Assembly: GCF_019139815.1 (NCBI RefSeq)
Contig: NZ_CP077079.1
Coordinates: 3,534,001 to 3,598,000, forward strand
DNA: 64,000 bases
Direction: 5' to 3'
Origin: Pseudomonas asgharzadehiana
Lineage (GTDB): Bacteria > Pseudomonadota > Gammaproteobacteria > Pseudomonadales > Pseudomonadaceae
Of this stretch, positions 9,897-20,400 are shown in pieces (within the stretch, counting starts at the first letter, position 1; each line of letters begins with the position of its first letter). The notes beneath the pieces were generated by a model. That model was not told the DNA's origin. It searched no databases and saw only the letters and a program-made list of their open reading frames with translations. The position numbers and the translations under genes were made by a program.

Positions 9897-11306
9897 ATGA
9901 GCGAACGAATCCCAACCGTGGAAACCTTTGAGCCCCTGCACCCAAAGAAGGTGAAGGCCAAACCCGGCGACAACTTGATCCATACCCGCAGCTTCACCGG
10001 CCTGTTCCGCACCTTGCGCGTGGCGGGTGCGGGCCTGCTGTTCCTGGCGTTTTTCGGCACCGTGTGGCTGAACTGGGGGGGACGCCAGGCCGTGCTGTGG
10101 GACTTGGCCGAGAGTAAATTCCACATTTTTGGGGCCACGTTCTGGCCCCAGGATTTCATCCTGCTGTCGGCGCTGCTGATCATCTGCGCGTTCGGCCTGT
10201 TTGCGATCACGGTGTTTGCCGGCCGTGTCTGGTGCGGCTACACCTGCCCGCAAAGCTCGTTCACCTGGCTGTTCATGTGGTGCGAGAAAGTCACCGAAGG
10301 CGAACGCAACCAACGCATCAAACTGCACGCCGCGCCCTGGAGCCTGAACAAGCTGGCGCGGCGCTCGGCCAAACACATCTTATGGCTGGGCATCAGCGTG
10401 CTGACCGGGCTGACGTTCGTCGGCTACTTCACACCGATTCGCCCGCTGGCGGGCGAATTGCTGACCTGGCAGTTGGGCGGCGTCAGCTTGTTTTGGGTGC
10501 TGTTTTTTACCGCGGCCACCTACATCAATGCCGGCTGGCTGCGTGAAGCGGTGTGCATGCACATGTGCCCGTATGCGCGGTTCCAGAGCGTGATGTTCGA
10601 TAAAGACACCCTCACCATCTCCTACGACAGCGCCCGAGGCGAGCGCCGTGGCCCGCGCAAACGTGAAGTGATGCCGTCCGAGGTCGGCCTGGGTGATTGC
10701 ATCGACTGCCAATTGTGCGTACAGGTGTGCCCCACCGGCATCGACATCCGCGACGGCATGCAAATGGAATGCATCGGTTGCGCGGCGTGCATCGATGCCT
10801 GTGATTCGATCATGGACAAAATGGGCTACGCCCGCGGCCTGGTGAGCTATACCAGCGAGCATCAGTTGCAAGGGGGCAAGACCCAACTGCTGCGACCGCG
10901 CCTGATCGGCTACAGTGCCGTGCTGCTGGTGATGATTGCCGCGCTGGTCGTGGCGTTGGTGGAGCGGCCGATGGTGTCGCTGGACGTGACCAAGGACCGG
11001 GGTCTGTTCCGGGAGAACGCCCAGGGCCTGATCGAGAACATCTACAGCCTCAAGGTCATCAACAAGACCCAACAACGCCAGGACTACCGCTTGGCGCTGG
11101 TGGAGGCCGAGGGGTTCCAACTGCAAGGCAACACCCGGATCAGCCTGGCGCCGGGGGAAATTGTGGATGTGCCGGTGTCGGTGGCGTTGCTGGCGGATAC
11201 ACCGGCGAGCAGTTCGCAGACTCTGCGGTTCAAGGTGACGGATGTGGATGAACCGTGGATCCATACGGCAGCCGAAAGCCGGTTTGTCGCACCGCTGAAC
11301 CGCTGA
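9897..11306 (+). CDS. ccoG: Cytochrome oxidase accessory protein CcoG (RdxA/FixG-type)
   Basis: Integral membrane iron-sulfur protein that helps assemble cbb3-type cytochrome oxidase, proposed to act as a Cu(II) reductase. From the ATG at 9897 it has 469 residues, five or so membrane segments, an early WCGYTCPQ motif, an 8Fe-8S ferredoxin-like region (CIDCQLCVQVCP and CIGCAACIDACD) and a C-terminal FixG-type Ig domain (about 360-469). Family members start MSERIP, so this ATG is preferred over in-frame TTG (9861) and ATG (9873) codons. The start region is odd: ATGAGCGAACGA occurs twice, 14 bases apart, the first copy out of frame. No cco genes are adjacent. Confidence 0.93.
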   Translation: MSERIPTVETFEPLHPKKVKAKPGDNLIHTRSFTGLFRTLRVAGAGLLFLAFFGTVWLNWGGRQAVLWDLAESKFHIFGATFWPQDFILLSALLIICAFGLFAITVFAGRVWCGYTCPQSSFTWLFMWCEKVTEGERNQRIKLHAAPWSLNKLARRSAKHILWLGISVLTGLTFVGYFTPIRPLAGELLTWQLGGVSLFWVLFFTAATYINAGWLREAVCMHMCPYARFQSVMFDKDTLTISYDSARGERRGPRKREVMPSEVGLGDCIDCQLCVQVCPTGIDIRDGMQMECIGCAACIDACDSIMDKMGYARGLVSYTSEHQLQGGKTQLLRPRLIGYSAVLLVMIAALVVALVERPMVSLDVTKDRGLFRENAQGLIENIYSLKVINKTQQRQDYRLALVEAEGFQLQGNTRISLAPGEIVDVPVSVALLADTPASSSQTLRFKVTDVDEPWIHTAAESRFVAPLNR

Positions 11307-11333
11307 AATTTATCTGGAGAAAGGCAGACTCAT

Positions 11334-11421
11334 ATGGGAGGGGGCTTGCTCCCGATAGCGGTGGGTCAGCACCGATTCTGCTGACGGTTACACCCTATCG
11401 GGAGCAAGCCCACTCCCACAC
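11334..11421. repeat. REPIN: two inverted REP sequences
   Basis: TGGGAGGGGGCTTGCTCCC at the left and its inverted partner GGGAGCAAGCCCACTCCCA at the right. The inner arms CTTGCTCCCGATAG and CTATCGGGAGCAAG are perfect complements, and GTCAGCA/TGCTGAC inside them extends the hairpin. It is the classic doublet unit mobilised by RAYT transposases; no RAYT gene is in the window. It sits between ccoG and the MocR-type gene and may end ccoG transcripts. Confidence 0.9.
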
Positions 11422-11463
11422 TTTACCCTGTGTACCGACTGAAAAATCTGTTCAAGGCCACTC

Positions 11464-12873
11464 ATGAAACGCTACGAAAAATTCGCCGACGACATCGCAG
11501 AACTGATCCGCTCCGGCGTCCTCGGGCCCGGCCAGCGCGTGCCGTCGGTGCGTTATGCCAGCCAGACCTACGGCGTCAGCCCGTCCACGGTGTTCCAGGC
11601 GTATTACCTGCTGGAGCGCCGAGGCCTGATCCGTGCGCGGCCGCGTTCCGGCTACTTCGTCAACACCCATGCGCCAAGCCCGTTTTCCGAGCCGGTGGTG
11701 AGCGAGCAGGTGCATGAGTCCACCGAGGTGGATGTGAGCGAGTTGGTGTTCTCGGTACTCGACTCGATCAAAGACCCCAACACCGTGCCGTTCGGCTCGG
11801 CGTTTCCCAGCCCTATGCTGTTCCCGCTGCCACGCCTGGCCCGCTCCCTGGCCAGCGCGAGCCGTGAAATGGACCCACGGCTGGTGGTCACCGACATGTC
11901 GCCCGGCAACCCGCAGCTGCGTCGGCAAATTGCCCTGCGCTATATGGTCGGTGGCCTGATGCTGCCGATGGAAGAACTGCTGATCACCAACGGTGCCCTG
12001 GAAGCGCTGAACCTGTGCCTGCAAGCCGTCACCGAACCCGGCGACCTGGTGGCCATCGAAGCCCCGGCGTTCTACGCCTGCCTGCAAGTACTGGAACGCT
12101 TGAAGCTCAAGGCGGTGGAGATCCCCGTGCACCCGCGCGACGGCATCGACCTTAACGCCTTGGCACAAACCCTGGAACGCTACCCGATCAAGGCCTGCTG
12201 GACCATGACCAGTTTCCAGAACCCCATGGGCGCCACCTTGCCGGAAGCCAAGAAACAGGCATTGGTGGAACTGCTGCGCAGCCATCAGGTACCGCTGATC
12301 GAGGACGATGTGTACGCCGAGCTGTATTACGGGCAACAGGCACCCAAGCCGGCCAAGGCCTTTGATACCGAGGGCCTGGTGATGCACTGCGGCTCGTTTG
12401 CCAAGAGCCTCGCGCCGGGTTATCGCGTCGGCTGGGTGGCGGCCGGGCGTTACGCGCAAAAGGTCGAGCGCCTGAAGTTGATGACCTCGTTATGCCCCTC
12501 GATGCCGGCCCAGGCCGCGATCGCCGACTACCTGCAACATGGCGGCTATGACCGGCACTTGCGCAAACTGCGCTATGCCCTGGAAGAACAACAAAGCGCC
12601 ATGCTCGCCGCCATCGCCCGGTACTTCCCGGCGCAGACCCGCGTCAGCCAACCGGCCGGCGGCTATTTCCTATGGTTGGAATTGCCGGAACAGACCGACT
12701 CGCTGAAGTTATTCCAGATGGCCCTGGCCCAAGGCATCAGCATTGCGCCGGGCCCGATCTTTTCGGCGACCCGGCGCTTTCGCAATTGCATTCGTTTGAA
12801 CTATGGCAGCCCATGGACCGAGGCGTCGGAGAAGGCGATGGAGACGCTGGGACGGATTGTGCGTTCGTTCTAA
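11464..12873 (+). CDS. MocR-type regulator: GntR HTH fused to class I aminotransferase
   Basis: 469 residues. The first 75 form a winged-helix GntR domain (MKRYEKFADDIAELIRSG, then RVPSVRYASQTYGVSPSTV). Residues from about 110 onward are an aminotransferase-like domain with the PLP lysine in SFAKSLAPGYRVGW and the usual NPMG and DDVYAELYYG motifs. MocR proteins bind PLP or its amino-acid adducts and act as transcription factors rather than enzymes. The target is unknown: the next gene (an SDR) is convergent, and the start has only a weak AAGG upstream. It follows a REPIN, so is probably transcribed alone. Confidence 0.9.
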   Translation: MKRYEKFADDIAELIRSGVLGPGQRVPSVRYASQTYGVSPSTVFQAYYLLERRGLIRARPRSGYFVNTHAPSPFSEPVVSEQVHESTEVDVSELVFSVLDSIKDPNTVPFGSAFPSPMLFPLPRLARSLASASREMDPRLVVTDMSPGNPQLRRQIALRYMVGGLMLPMEELLITNGALEALNLCLQAVTEPGDLVAIEAPAFYACLQVLERLKLKAVEIPVHPRDGIDLNALAQTLERYPIKACWTMTSFQNPMGATLPEAKKQALVELLRSHQVPLIEDDVYAELYYGQQAPKPAKAFDTEGLVMHCGSFAKSLAPGYRVGWVAAGRYAQKVERLKLMTSLCPSMPAQAAIADYLQHGGYDRHLRKLRYALEEQQSAMLAAIARYFPAQTRVSQPAGGYFLWLELPEQTDSLKLFQMALAQGISIAPGPIFSATRRFRNCIRLNYGSPWTEASEKAMETLGRIVRSF

Positions 12874-12933
12874 TGGCCACCGGTGCAGGGCAAAAGCCAG
12901 GCGGCATGCCCTTGCACAGCGTTGGCTATCGAC

Positions 12934-13680
12934 TCAACGGCCGCCGCCCAGGTCCAGAAAAGTACCGGTGGCATAAGAAGCCTTGTCCGACAACAACCAG
13001 ATAATCGCCTCCGCCACTTCATCCGGTCGCCCGCCACGGGCCATGGGGATACCGGACTCCAGTTTGCTGACGCGGTCGGGGTCACCGCTCAGGGCATGGA
13101 AGTCGGTAAAGATATAGCCGGGGCGCACCGCATTCACGCGAATGCCCTCGCCCGCGACTTCCTTGGCCAAACCAATGGTGAAGGTATCGAGTGCGCCCTT
13201 GGAGGCCGCATAGTCGACGTATTCACCCGGCGAACCGAGGCGCGCCGCCACCGAAGACACGTTGACAATGCTACCGCCCTGCCCGCCATGCCTGGGCGAC
13301 ATGCGCAGTACCGCGTGCTTGGCACACAGGATCGGCCCCAGCACGTTGGTCTTCATGATTTTAAGGATGCGGAATTCAGACATCTCATCGACCCGCGATT
13401 TGTGGCCCACGGTGCCGGCATTGTTGACCAGTGCCGTGACGCGGCCCAATTCGGCGTCGACACGATGGAACAACGCAATCACTTCATCCTCGATGCTCAC
13501 ATCGGCGCGCACGGCAATCGCCTGGGCGCCAAGCGCACGAACCTGTTCGAGCACACGATGGGCGGCGTCTTCGTCCGATTGGAAGTTGATACAGATGCGA
13601 TAGCCTTGGCGAGCGGCCAGTAACGCCGTCTCGGCGCCAATCCCCCGACTGCCCCCGGTGATGATGACGACTTTGTCCAT
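12934..13680 (-). CDS. SDR-family oxidoreductase
   Basis: 248-residue classical short-chain dehydrogenase. It shows the NAD(P) motif TGGSRGIG near residue 8, NNAG, the catalytic Ser in VNVSSVAARLG, and YVDYAASKG (Tyr-x3-Lys). The MDKVVII start has AGGAGATCGCACGC upstream and is preferred to an upstream in-frame start 20 codons earlier. The C-terminus YATGTFLDLGGGR is typical of FabG/glucose-dehydrogenase-like SDRs. The substrate cannot be told. Arg residues after the first strand (NFQSDED lacks Arg/Lys right after the strand) do not decide between NAD and NADP. Confidence 0.88.
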   Translation of the reverse strand: MDKVVIITGGSRGIGAETALLAARQGYRICINFQSDEDAAHRVLEQVRALGAQAIAVRADVSIEDEVIALFHRVDAELGRVTALVNNAGTVGHKSRVDEMSEFRILKIMKTNVLGPILCAKHAVLRMSPRHGGQGGSIVNVSSVAARLGSPGEYVDYAASKGALDTFTIGLAKEVAGEGIRVNAVRPGYIFTDFHALSGDPDRVSKLESGIPMARGGRPDEVAEAIIWLLSDKASYATGTFLDLGGGR

Positions 13681-13736
13681 GCGTGCGATCTCCTGATTCA
13701 ACCTGGTGTGTATAGGATCGGATCCAAGAATACCCG

Positions 13737-15833
13737 TCATGTATCGCGTTTGTCAGGCTCCTGCGTCGCTTCGGCGCGCCGAATATCCGCCATGAAGCCT
13801 TCGGCCGGCAACGGGTGGCCCAACAGGTAACCTTGCAGCGAGTTACACCCCAGGCGCGTAAGGAAACGCTGCTGCATATCGGTTTCCACCCCCTCGGCAA
13901 CAATGCGTAGCCCAAGGGCCTGGCCGAGGGCGACGATGGCAGAGACGATTGCCGCGTCGTCGCTGTCGTGCTCCAGGTCACGCACAAAACCACGGTCGAT
14001 CTTCAGTTCATTGGCCGGCAGGCGCTTGAGGTACATCAGGCTGGAATAACCGGTGCCGAAATCATCGATGGACAGGTCGACGCCCATGTCCGAGAGCTGT
14101 TGCAACACCATCATGCTTGCATCGGCATCGCTCATGGCGGTGGTCTCGGTGATCTCCAGCGTCAGGTTGTTGGCCGGTAACCGGTGGCGACCCAAGGCCG
14201 TGGCCACGCTGTTGACCAGCTCGGCGTGACAAAACTGCAGCGCCGACAAGTTCACGGCGATGCGCCAGTTTTCATAGCCCTGGGCGTACCACAGGCTCAT
14301 TTGGCGACAGGCTTCATTGAGCACCCATTCACCGATGGGAATGATCAAACCGGTCTTTTCCGCCAGCTCGATAAATACCGCTGGCAACAACAGGCCTTGC
14401 AGCGGGTGCTCCCAACGCAGCAACGCTTCGGCCCCCACCGGGAGACCGCTGACTGCGTCGAACTTGGGTTGGTAGTACAGGCGAAACTGTTGCTGCTCAA
14501 CCGCCGTGCGCAGGTCCTGCAACAACTGCAATTGCTTGCGCGCGTTAGTGTTCATCGAGACATCGAAGAAGCTGTAGCCGTTTTTGCCCATGCCCTTGGC
14601 GTGGTACATCGCGGCGTCGGCGTTCATCAGCAGTTCCTGCGGGCTATTACCGTTGCCCGGGAACATCGCGATGCCGACGCTCGCGGAGATTTTCAACTCA
14701 TGCTCAGCCACCTGGAACACCCGGTTGATCAACACCACCTGACGCTCGGCAAGACCCAGGGCATCGTCCGGCTGCGTGAGTTGCACCAGCAGCACAAACT
14801 CATCACCGCCGATACGGGCCAGTGTGTCGTGGCTGCGCAGGTCTTCGCGCAGGCGCAGGCCGACTTCGCGCAGCAACTGGTCGCCCAAATGGTGACCAAA
14901 GGCATCGTTGACCGGTTTGAAGCCGTCCAGGTCGATGAACATCAGCGCAAAGCAACCGCCCTGCTCCTTGACCGCCTGTATGGCCTGTTGAATTCGGTCG
15001 GCGAGCAAGGTGCGGTTGGGCAGGCCGGTGAGCATGTCGTGCAGCGCCAAGTGGGTCAGTTCCTGGTTGGCTTGGCTCAGGGAGTCGGCGAGCACTGCGG
15101 TGCGGGCCTCCAGGCGTGCGTCGAGCAGCGATGTCAACAAGGCAATGGCGAGCACCGCCAGGGTCGTCACCAGCACCAGGTTATCCAGGCCCTTGCCGGT
15201 CAAGCCATCCAGCGCGGCGGCGCAATAGCTTTCATCGGCAAAGCGTGCCGCCGCCATACCGGTGTAATGCATGCCGACGATGGCAAACCCCATCACCACC
15301 GCCGCCCCGCCGCGCGCCAGGCGCACATAGGGCGTGTTGCGGCGCAGGTTGAACGCGATCAACAACGCGGCACCCGACGCCACCACCGCGATTAGCAACG
15401 AGGCGCCAAACAAGGTGGGGTCGTAGTCGATGCCCGGCGTCATGCGCATCGCGGCCATGCCGGTGTAGTGCATGCTGGCGATGCCGGTGCCCATGATCAA
15501 GGCGCCAAGTGCCAACTGCCAGGCCGGCAAGCGTGGCTGGCTGACCAGCCAGAGTGCAAAGCCGCAGGAAATCACCGCGATCAACAACGACAGCGCGGTT
15601 ATCCCCATGTCAAAGCCCAGGGCAAACGGCAGGCGCAGCGCCAACATGCCGATGAAATGCATGGACCACACGCCAACCCCCATCGCCAACGCGCCGCCGG
15701 CCATCCACAGGTAAACGGCACGGCCCGTGGCGGTCGCGATGCGCCCGGCGAGGTCCAGCGCGGTATAGGACGCCAGGATCGCGACGAACAGGGAGATCAC
15801 GACGAGGGAGGTTGAATAGCTGCCGATAAGCAT
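13737..15833 (-). CDS. MHYT-GGDEF-EAL c-di-GMP signalling protein
   Basis: 698 residues. The first 230 are a seven-segment MHYT sensor with three or more MHYTG/MHFIG repeats, a domain proposed to sense O2, CO or NO through copper. Next is a GGDEF domain (about 260-420) with an intact active site RIGGDEFVLL and an upstream inhibitory I-site RSHD five residues before it. The C-terminal EAL domain (about 435-690) keeps EALLRW and DDFGTGYSS. Both cyclase and phosphodiesterase sites are therefore intact. The layout matches MucR and NbdA of P. aeruginosa; the window does not say which is the closer orthologue. Its ATG lies in an isolated transcription unit ahead of the SDR gene. Confidence 0.93.
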   Translation of the reverse strand: MLIGSYSTSLVVISLFVAILASYTALDLAGRIATATGRAVYLWMAGGALAMGVGVWSMHFIGMLALRLPFALGFDMGITALSLLIAVISCGFALWLVSQPRLPAWQLALGALIMGTGIASMHYTGMAAMRMTPGIDYDPTLFGASLLIAVVASGAALLIAFNLRRNTPYVRLARGGAAVVMGFAIVGMHYTGMAAARFADESYCAAALDGLTGKGLDNLVLVTTLAVLAIALLTSLLDARLEARTAVLADSLSQANQELTHLALHDMLTGLPNRTLLADRIQQAIQAVKEQGGCFALMFIDLDGFKPVNDAFGHHLGDQLLREVGLRLREDLRSHDTLARIGGDEFVLLVQLTQPDDALGLAERQVVLINRVFQVAEHELKISASVGIAMFPGNGNSPQELLMNADAAMYHAKGMGKNGYSFFDVSMNTNARKQLQLLQDLRTAVEQQQFRLYYQPKFDAVSGLPVGAEALLRWEHPLQGLLLPAVFIELAEKTGLIIPIGEWVLNEACRQMSLWYAQGYENWRIAVNLSALQFCHAELVNSVATALGRHRLPANNLTLEITETTAMSDADASMMVLQQLSDMGVDLSIDDFGTGYSSLMYLKRLPANELKIDRGFVRDLEHDSDDAAIVSAIVALGQALGLRIVAEGVETDMQQRFLTRLGCNSLQGYLLGHPLPAEGFMADIRRAEATQEPDKRDT

Positions 15834-16026
15834 GGGATTCTCGCGGGCAACGGGCTTGAAAACACCCGTGCCAAGTGGAAAAGCCGCGGATTGTAGCGAG
15901 AATAATTCTTCGACAGTTGATTAATTATCAGAGGGCCATCACCGGTGTCTTTGACGTCAATCCGCTGGCTTCAAAAGCCGCGTGCAGGCGGCTGGACAGG
16001 GTCAAGGGAGTCGCTGTCCGCCCCCG

Positions 16027-17499
16027 CTAATCTTCTTTGGCGCTGACCTGGGTTTGCCCGTCCCAGCCGCCGCCCAATGCGGCGATCAGTTGCACGCTGG
16101 CCACCAACCGCGACTGCAGCAAGGTCAATACGGTGCGTTCATTACTCAGCGCGGTCGCCTGCACGGTCACCACATCCAGGTAGGCGATCAACCCGGCCTT
16201 GTACTGGTTCTGGGTCAAGCGCAGCGATTCACGCGCCGCTTCCAGCGCTTGGTTGCTGACCACCGCCTCGTCTTCCAGCACCTTGAGCTGCACCATGTAG
16301 TTTTCCACTTCGCGAAAGCCATCCAGCACGGTCTGGCGATACTTGGCCACTGTCTCGTCATAGCTGGCAACGGTGCGGTCGACCTCCGCCGACCGCTGGC
16401 CGCCGTCGAACAGGGTCATCGCCAGTTTCGGCCCTACCGACCAGAACCGATTCGGCAGGCTGATCCAATCGGCATAGGTGCTGCTGGAATAACCCCCGGC
16501 CAGACTCAGGCTCAGGTCCGGGTAATACGCAGCCTTGGCCACGCCGATATTGGCGTTGGCGGCGATCACCGAGCGCTCGGCCGAGGCGATGTCCGGGCGG
16601 CGCTCCAGCAGTTGCGACGGCAGGCTCACCGGGATCTGCGGCAACGCCGGAATGTCCTTGCTGACGGCCAGGTTGAAGTTGGCCGGCGCCTCGCCGATCA
16701 GCACGGCGATGGCGTTTTCGAGTTGGGCGCGCTGCCAGATCAGGTCGATCAGGCTGGCCTGGGTGGTCTTGAGCTGGGTTTGCGCCTGGGCTACCGCGTC
16801 CTTGCCGGAGACACCGGCACGGTACTGGTTTTCGGTCATTTGCAGGGAGCGCTGATAAGTGTCCAGCGTGGCTTGCAACAGACGGGTCTGCTCGTCCATC
16901 ACCCGCAATTGCAGGTAGCTTTGCACCAGCTCCGACTGCTGGCTCAGGCGCATGGCCGCGAGGTCCGCCGAGCTGGCTTCGGCGCTGGCCTCGTTGGCTT
17001 CCAGGCCGCGGCGCAATTTACCCCAGATATCGGCCTCCCAGCTCACACCCAACTGCGCGTTGAGGGTGTCACGGATGCCGCTGCTGGAACTGCTCAAGCT
17101 GGCGCTGCTGCTGCCGGTGCCCTGGCTGGCGCGGGTTTTTCCGGCGCTCAGGTCGACGGTGGGGTAGAACGCCCCGCGCGAGCTGCGCACCAATGCCTGG
17201 GCCTGGCGAAAACGCGCTTCGGCCTGGGCCACGGTTTGGTTGGCGTTGTTCAGGCGCACCACCAGGTCATTGAGCTGACGGTCACCGTACAACTCCCACC
17301 AGGCGCCACGGGCCAGGGAATCACTCGGCGTGGCCTGGCGCCACCCCTGGGCCTCCTTGAATTGCGCCGGTTCGACAACGTCGGGGCGCTTGTAGTCGGG
17401 GCCGACAGCGCAGGCGCTGAGTAACACGCCGCAGAACAGCAGGCTCGCCATGCGAGAACCACGAGACATGGCCAATCGAGCAAAGGTTGAATCGGTCAT
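16027..17499 (-). CDS. opmB: Outer-membrane efflux lipoprotein (OpmB/NodT family)
   Basis: 490-residue TolC-like channel. The N-terminus has a lipoprotein signal ending LLSAC (acylated Cys), followed by VGPDYKRPDV, the hallmark of OprM-type factors. Two OEP repeats follow, with LPSQLLERRPDIASAER and YPDLSLSLAGG near the second. The start MTDSTFARL overlaps the end of muxC by four bases; a longer open frame upstream is within muxC and ignored. As the last gene of a four-gene operon it supplies the outer-membrane exit duct for the two-pump RND system. The symbol follows the P. aeruginosa muxABC-opmB arrangement. Confidence 0.9.
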   Translation of the reverse strand: MTDSTFARLAMSRGSRMASLLFCGVLLSACAVGPDYKRPDVVEPAQFKEAQGWRQATPSDSLARGAWWELYGDRQLNDLVVRLNNANQTVAQAEARFRQAQALVRSSRGAFYPTVDLSAGKTRASQGTGSSSASLSSSSSGIRDTLNAQLGVSWEADIWGKLRRGLEANEASAEASSADLAAMRLSQQSELVQSYLQLRVMDEQTRLLQATLDTYQRSLQMTENQYRAGVSGKDAVAQAQTQLKTTQASLIDLIWQRAQLENAIAVLIGEAPANFNLAVSKDIPALPQIPVSLPSQLLERRPDIASAERSVIAANANIGVAKAAYYPDLSLSLAGGYSSSTYADWISLPNRFWSVGPKLAMTLFDGGQRSAEVDRTVASYDETVAKYRQTVLDGFREVENYMVQLKVLEDEAVVSNQALEAARESLRLTQNQYKAGLIAYLDVVTVQATALSNERTVLTLLQSRLVASVQLIAALGGGWDGQTQVSAKED

Positions 17500-20400
17500 A
17501 GCGCAGTGTCCAGGGCAGCGTCGGTACGCACACCGCGCCAGGCGTTGAAGCGATGGCGCGCGCGGTCGAGATAAAGGTAAACCACCGGGGTGGTGTAAAG
17601 CGTCAGGACCTGGCTGAACACCAGGCCACCAATGATAGTCAGGCCGAGGGGGCGACGCATTTCCGCGCCGTCGCCAGCGCCGAGCAGCAAGGGCAAGGCG
17701 CCGAGGATGGCCGCCAAGGTGGTCATCAGGATCGGTCGCAACCGCAGCAGGCACGCGCTGCGAATCGACTCCAAGGGGCCGAGGCCGTCATTGCGTTCCA
17801 GTTGCAAGGCCAGGTCGATCATCAGGATCGCGTTCTTCTTTACCACGCCGATCAACAGGAACAGGCCCAGCAGGGAGATCAGGCTGAACTCGCCGCCGGT
17901 CAGGTAGATGGCAAGCATGGCGCCGACACCGGCCGAAGGCAGGGTCGAAAGGATCGTCAGCGGGTGAATGTAGCTCTCATACAGAATGCCCAACACCAGA
18001 TACACCGCCACCAGCGCGCCGAGGATCATGAACGGCTGGCCTTTCTGCGTGGCGGCGAAGGCATCGGCGGTGCCGGCCATCTTGGCGATCACGTCTTCGG
18101 GCAAGCCGACCTTGGCAATTGCCCGCTCGATGGCGGCGGTGCCCTGCTCTACGGTTACGCCCGGCGCCATGTCGAAGGCGATGTTTTCCGAGGCGAACTG
18201 GCCTTCATGGCTGACCCGGTCATCGGCCAGGCTGTTCTCATAGTGGGCAATGGTCGACAACGGCACCCGCGCGCCATCGGCGGTGATGACCTGCATCTGG
18301 TTGAGGGTGATCGGGTCCTGGGCGTACCTGGGGTTGACCTCCATCACCACTTGGTACTGATTGAGGCTGTCGTAGATCGTCGAAATCTGCCGCTGGCTGT
18401 AGGCGTTGTTGAGCACCGCCGTGACCATGTCCATGTCGATGCCCAGGCGCTTGGCCTGGTCGCGGTCGACAATCAAGGTCACCTGGGCCGCACCGTGACC
18501 TTCGCGGGCGTCGATGGCGGTGAGTTCCGGCAGCTCGCGCAGGGCAGCCACCACCTTGGGGTACCACAGGCGCAGCGCGGCCAAGTCACCGCTTTGCAGG
18601 ATGTAGGAATATTGCGCGCTGGTCTGGTCTCGGCCGCCACCAAATTGCAGGTCCTGGTCGGCCATCAGGAACAGGCGCCCGCCCGGCACCAGTGGCACGT
18701 CCTTGCGCAGCCGCTCGATCACCGCCTGGGCCGAGACCTTGCGTTCACTGATGGGTTTGAGGCGTACCAGCATCACCGCATTGTTGGTGCCGTTGTTGCC
18801 GCCGATAAAACCGGCCACGCTGAGCACCGCGGGGTCCTTGAGCACAGCCTTGCGAAACGTCTCCATCTTCGGCTGCATCACGCTGAACGACAGGCCATCG
18901 TCACCGCGCACAAAGCCGATCAACTGGCCGGTGTCCTGCTGGGGCATAAAGGTCTTGGGCACCACCACGTACAACGCCACGTTCATGCCGATGGTCAGCA
19001 ACAGGCTGAGCAAGGTCAGGCGCTTATGGCGCAGTACCCAGTCCAGGCTGGTGGCGTAGCCCGCGACCATGCGGTCGTTGATCTTCTGGCTCCAGCGCTG
19101 CAAACCGGTCATGCGCCCTTTGACATGGGGCTTGAGCCAACGGGCGCAGAGCATCGGGGTCAAGGTCAGCGAGACGATCAACGACACAATGATCGCGGCC
19201 GACAAGGTGATGGAAAATTCGCGGAACAGGCTGGTGACGATGCCGCCCATGAACAGGATGGACAGGAACACCGCCACCAGCGACACGTTCATCGACAACA
19301 AGGTGAAGCCGACTTCCTGCGCCCCCAGGTACGCGGCCTTCATCGGCGGCACGCCCTCGTCGATGTGCCGGGAAATGTTCTCCAGCACCACAATGGCATC
19401 ATCCACCACCAGGCCGGTGGCCAGGATCAGCGCCATCAGCGAGAAGTTGTTCAACGAAAACCCGTACAGGTACATCACGGCAAACGTGCCCACCAGTGAC
19501 ACTGGCACCGCCAGGGTGGGAATCAACGAGGCGCGAAAGTTGCCGAGGAACAGGTAGACCACCAGGACCACCAACCCTACCGCGATCAACAGCGTCATCT
19601 CGGCTTCATGCAAGGTCGCGGTGATCACGGGCGAACGGTCCATGGCCAGGCTCAGCTTGACGCTGGACGGCAACACCGCCTGCAACGCCGGCAGCTGGGC
19701 CTTGATCTGCCGGACGGTCTCGATGATGTTGGCGCCGGACTGGCGGTTGATCACCAACAGGACCGCCGAATCGTTGTTGAAAAAACCGCTGTTGTAGCGG
19801 TCTTCGACACCATCGCTGATCTTCGCCACATCCGACAGGCGCAGGGCCGCGCCATTCTGGTAGCGAATCAGCAACGGCTCGTAGTCCTTGGCTTTTTCCA
19901 GCTGGTCGTTGGCCTGAATCTGCCAGTTGCGCTCGCCGTCTTCCAGCGAGCCCTTGGGCCGGCGCTGGTTGGCATTGGCGATGGTGTTGCGCACATCGTC
20001 CAGGGCCACGCCGTACTGGTCGAGGGCCTTGGGTTGCAGCTCGATACGCACCGCCGGCAGCGAGCTGCCGCCGATCTGCACCTCGCCGACACCAGGCACC
20101 TGGGACAGGCTTTGCGAAAGGATGGTGGAGGCCAGGTCGTAGAGCTGGCCCTTTGGCAACACGTCCGAGGTCAGCGACAGCACCATGATCGGCGCCTGGG
20201 ACGGGTTGATCTTCTTGTAGGTGGGCATGCTGCGCATGCCGCTGGGCAACAGGCTGCGCGAAGCGTTGATGGCCGCTTGTACTTCCCGCGCCGCGCCGTT
20301 GATATCACGGTCGGCGTCGAACGCCAGGATCACTCGGGTGGAGCCCTGGCTCGACGAACTGCTCATGGTGGTGATGCCGGCAATCGAGCCGAAGGAACGC

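Noticed and set aside
11464..13680. MocR-type regulator controlling the neighbouring SDR gene
   Set aside because: The genes are convergent, share no promoter region, and no site could be found.
15914..15935. ANR-like TTGATTAATTATCAG upstream of the MHYT-GGDEF-EAL gene
   Set aside because: Spacing and the right half-site do not fit TTGAT-N4-ATCAA; A/T-rich palindromes arise easily.
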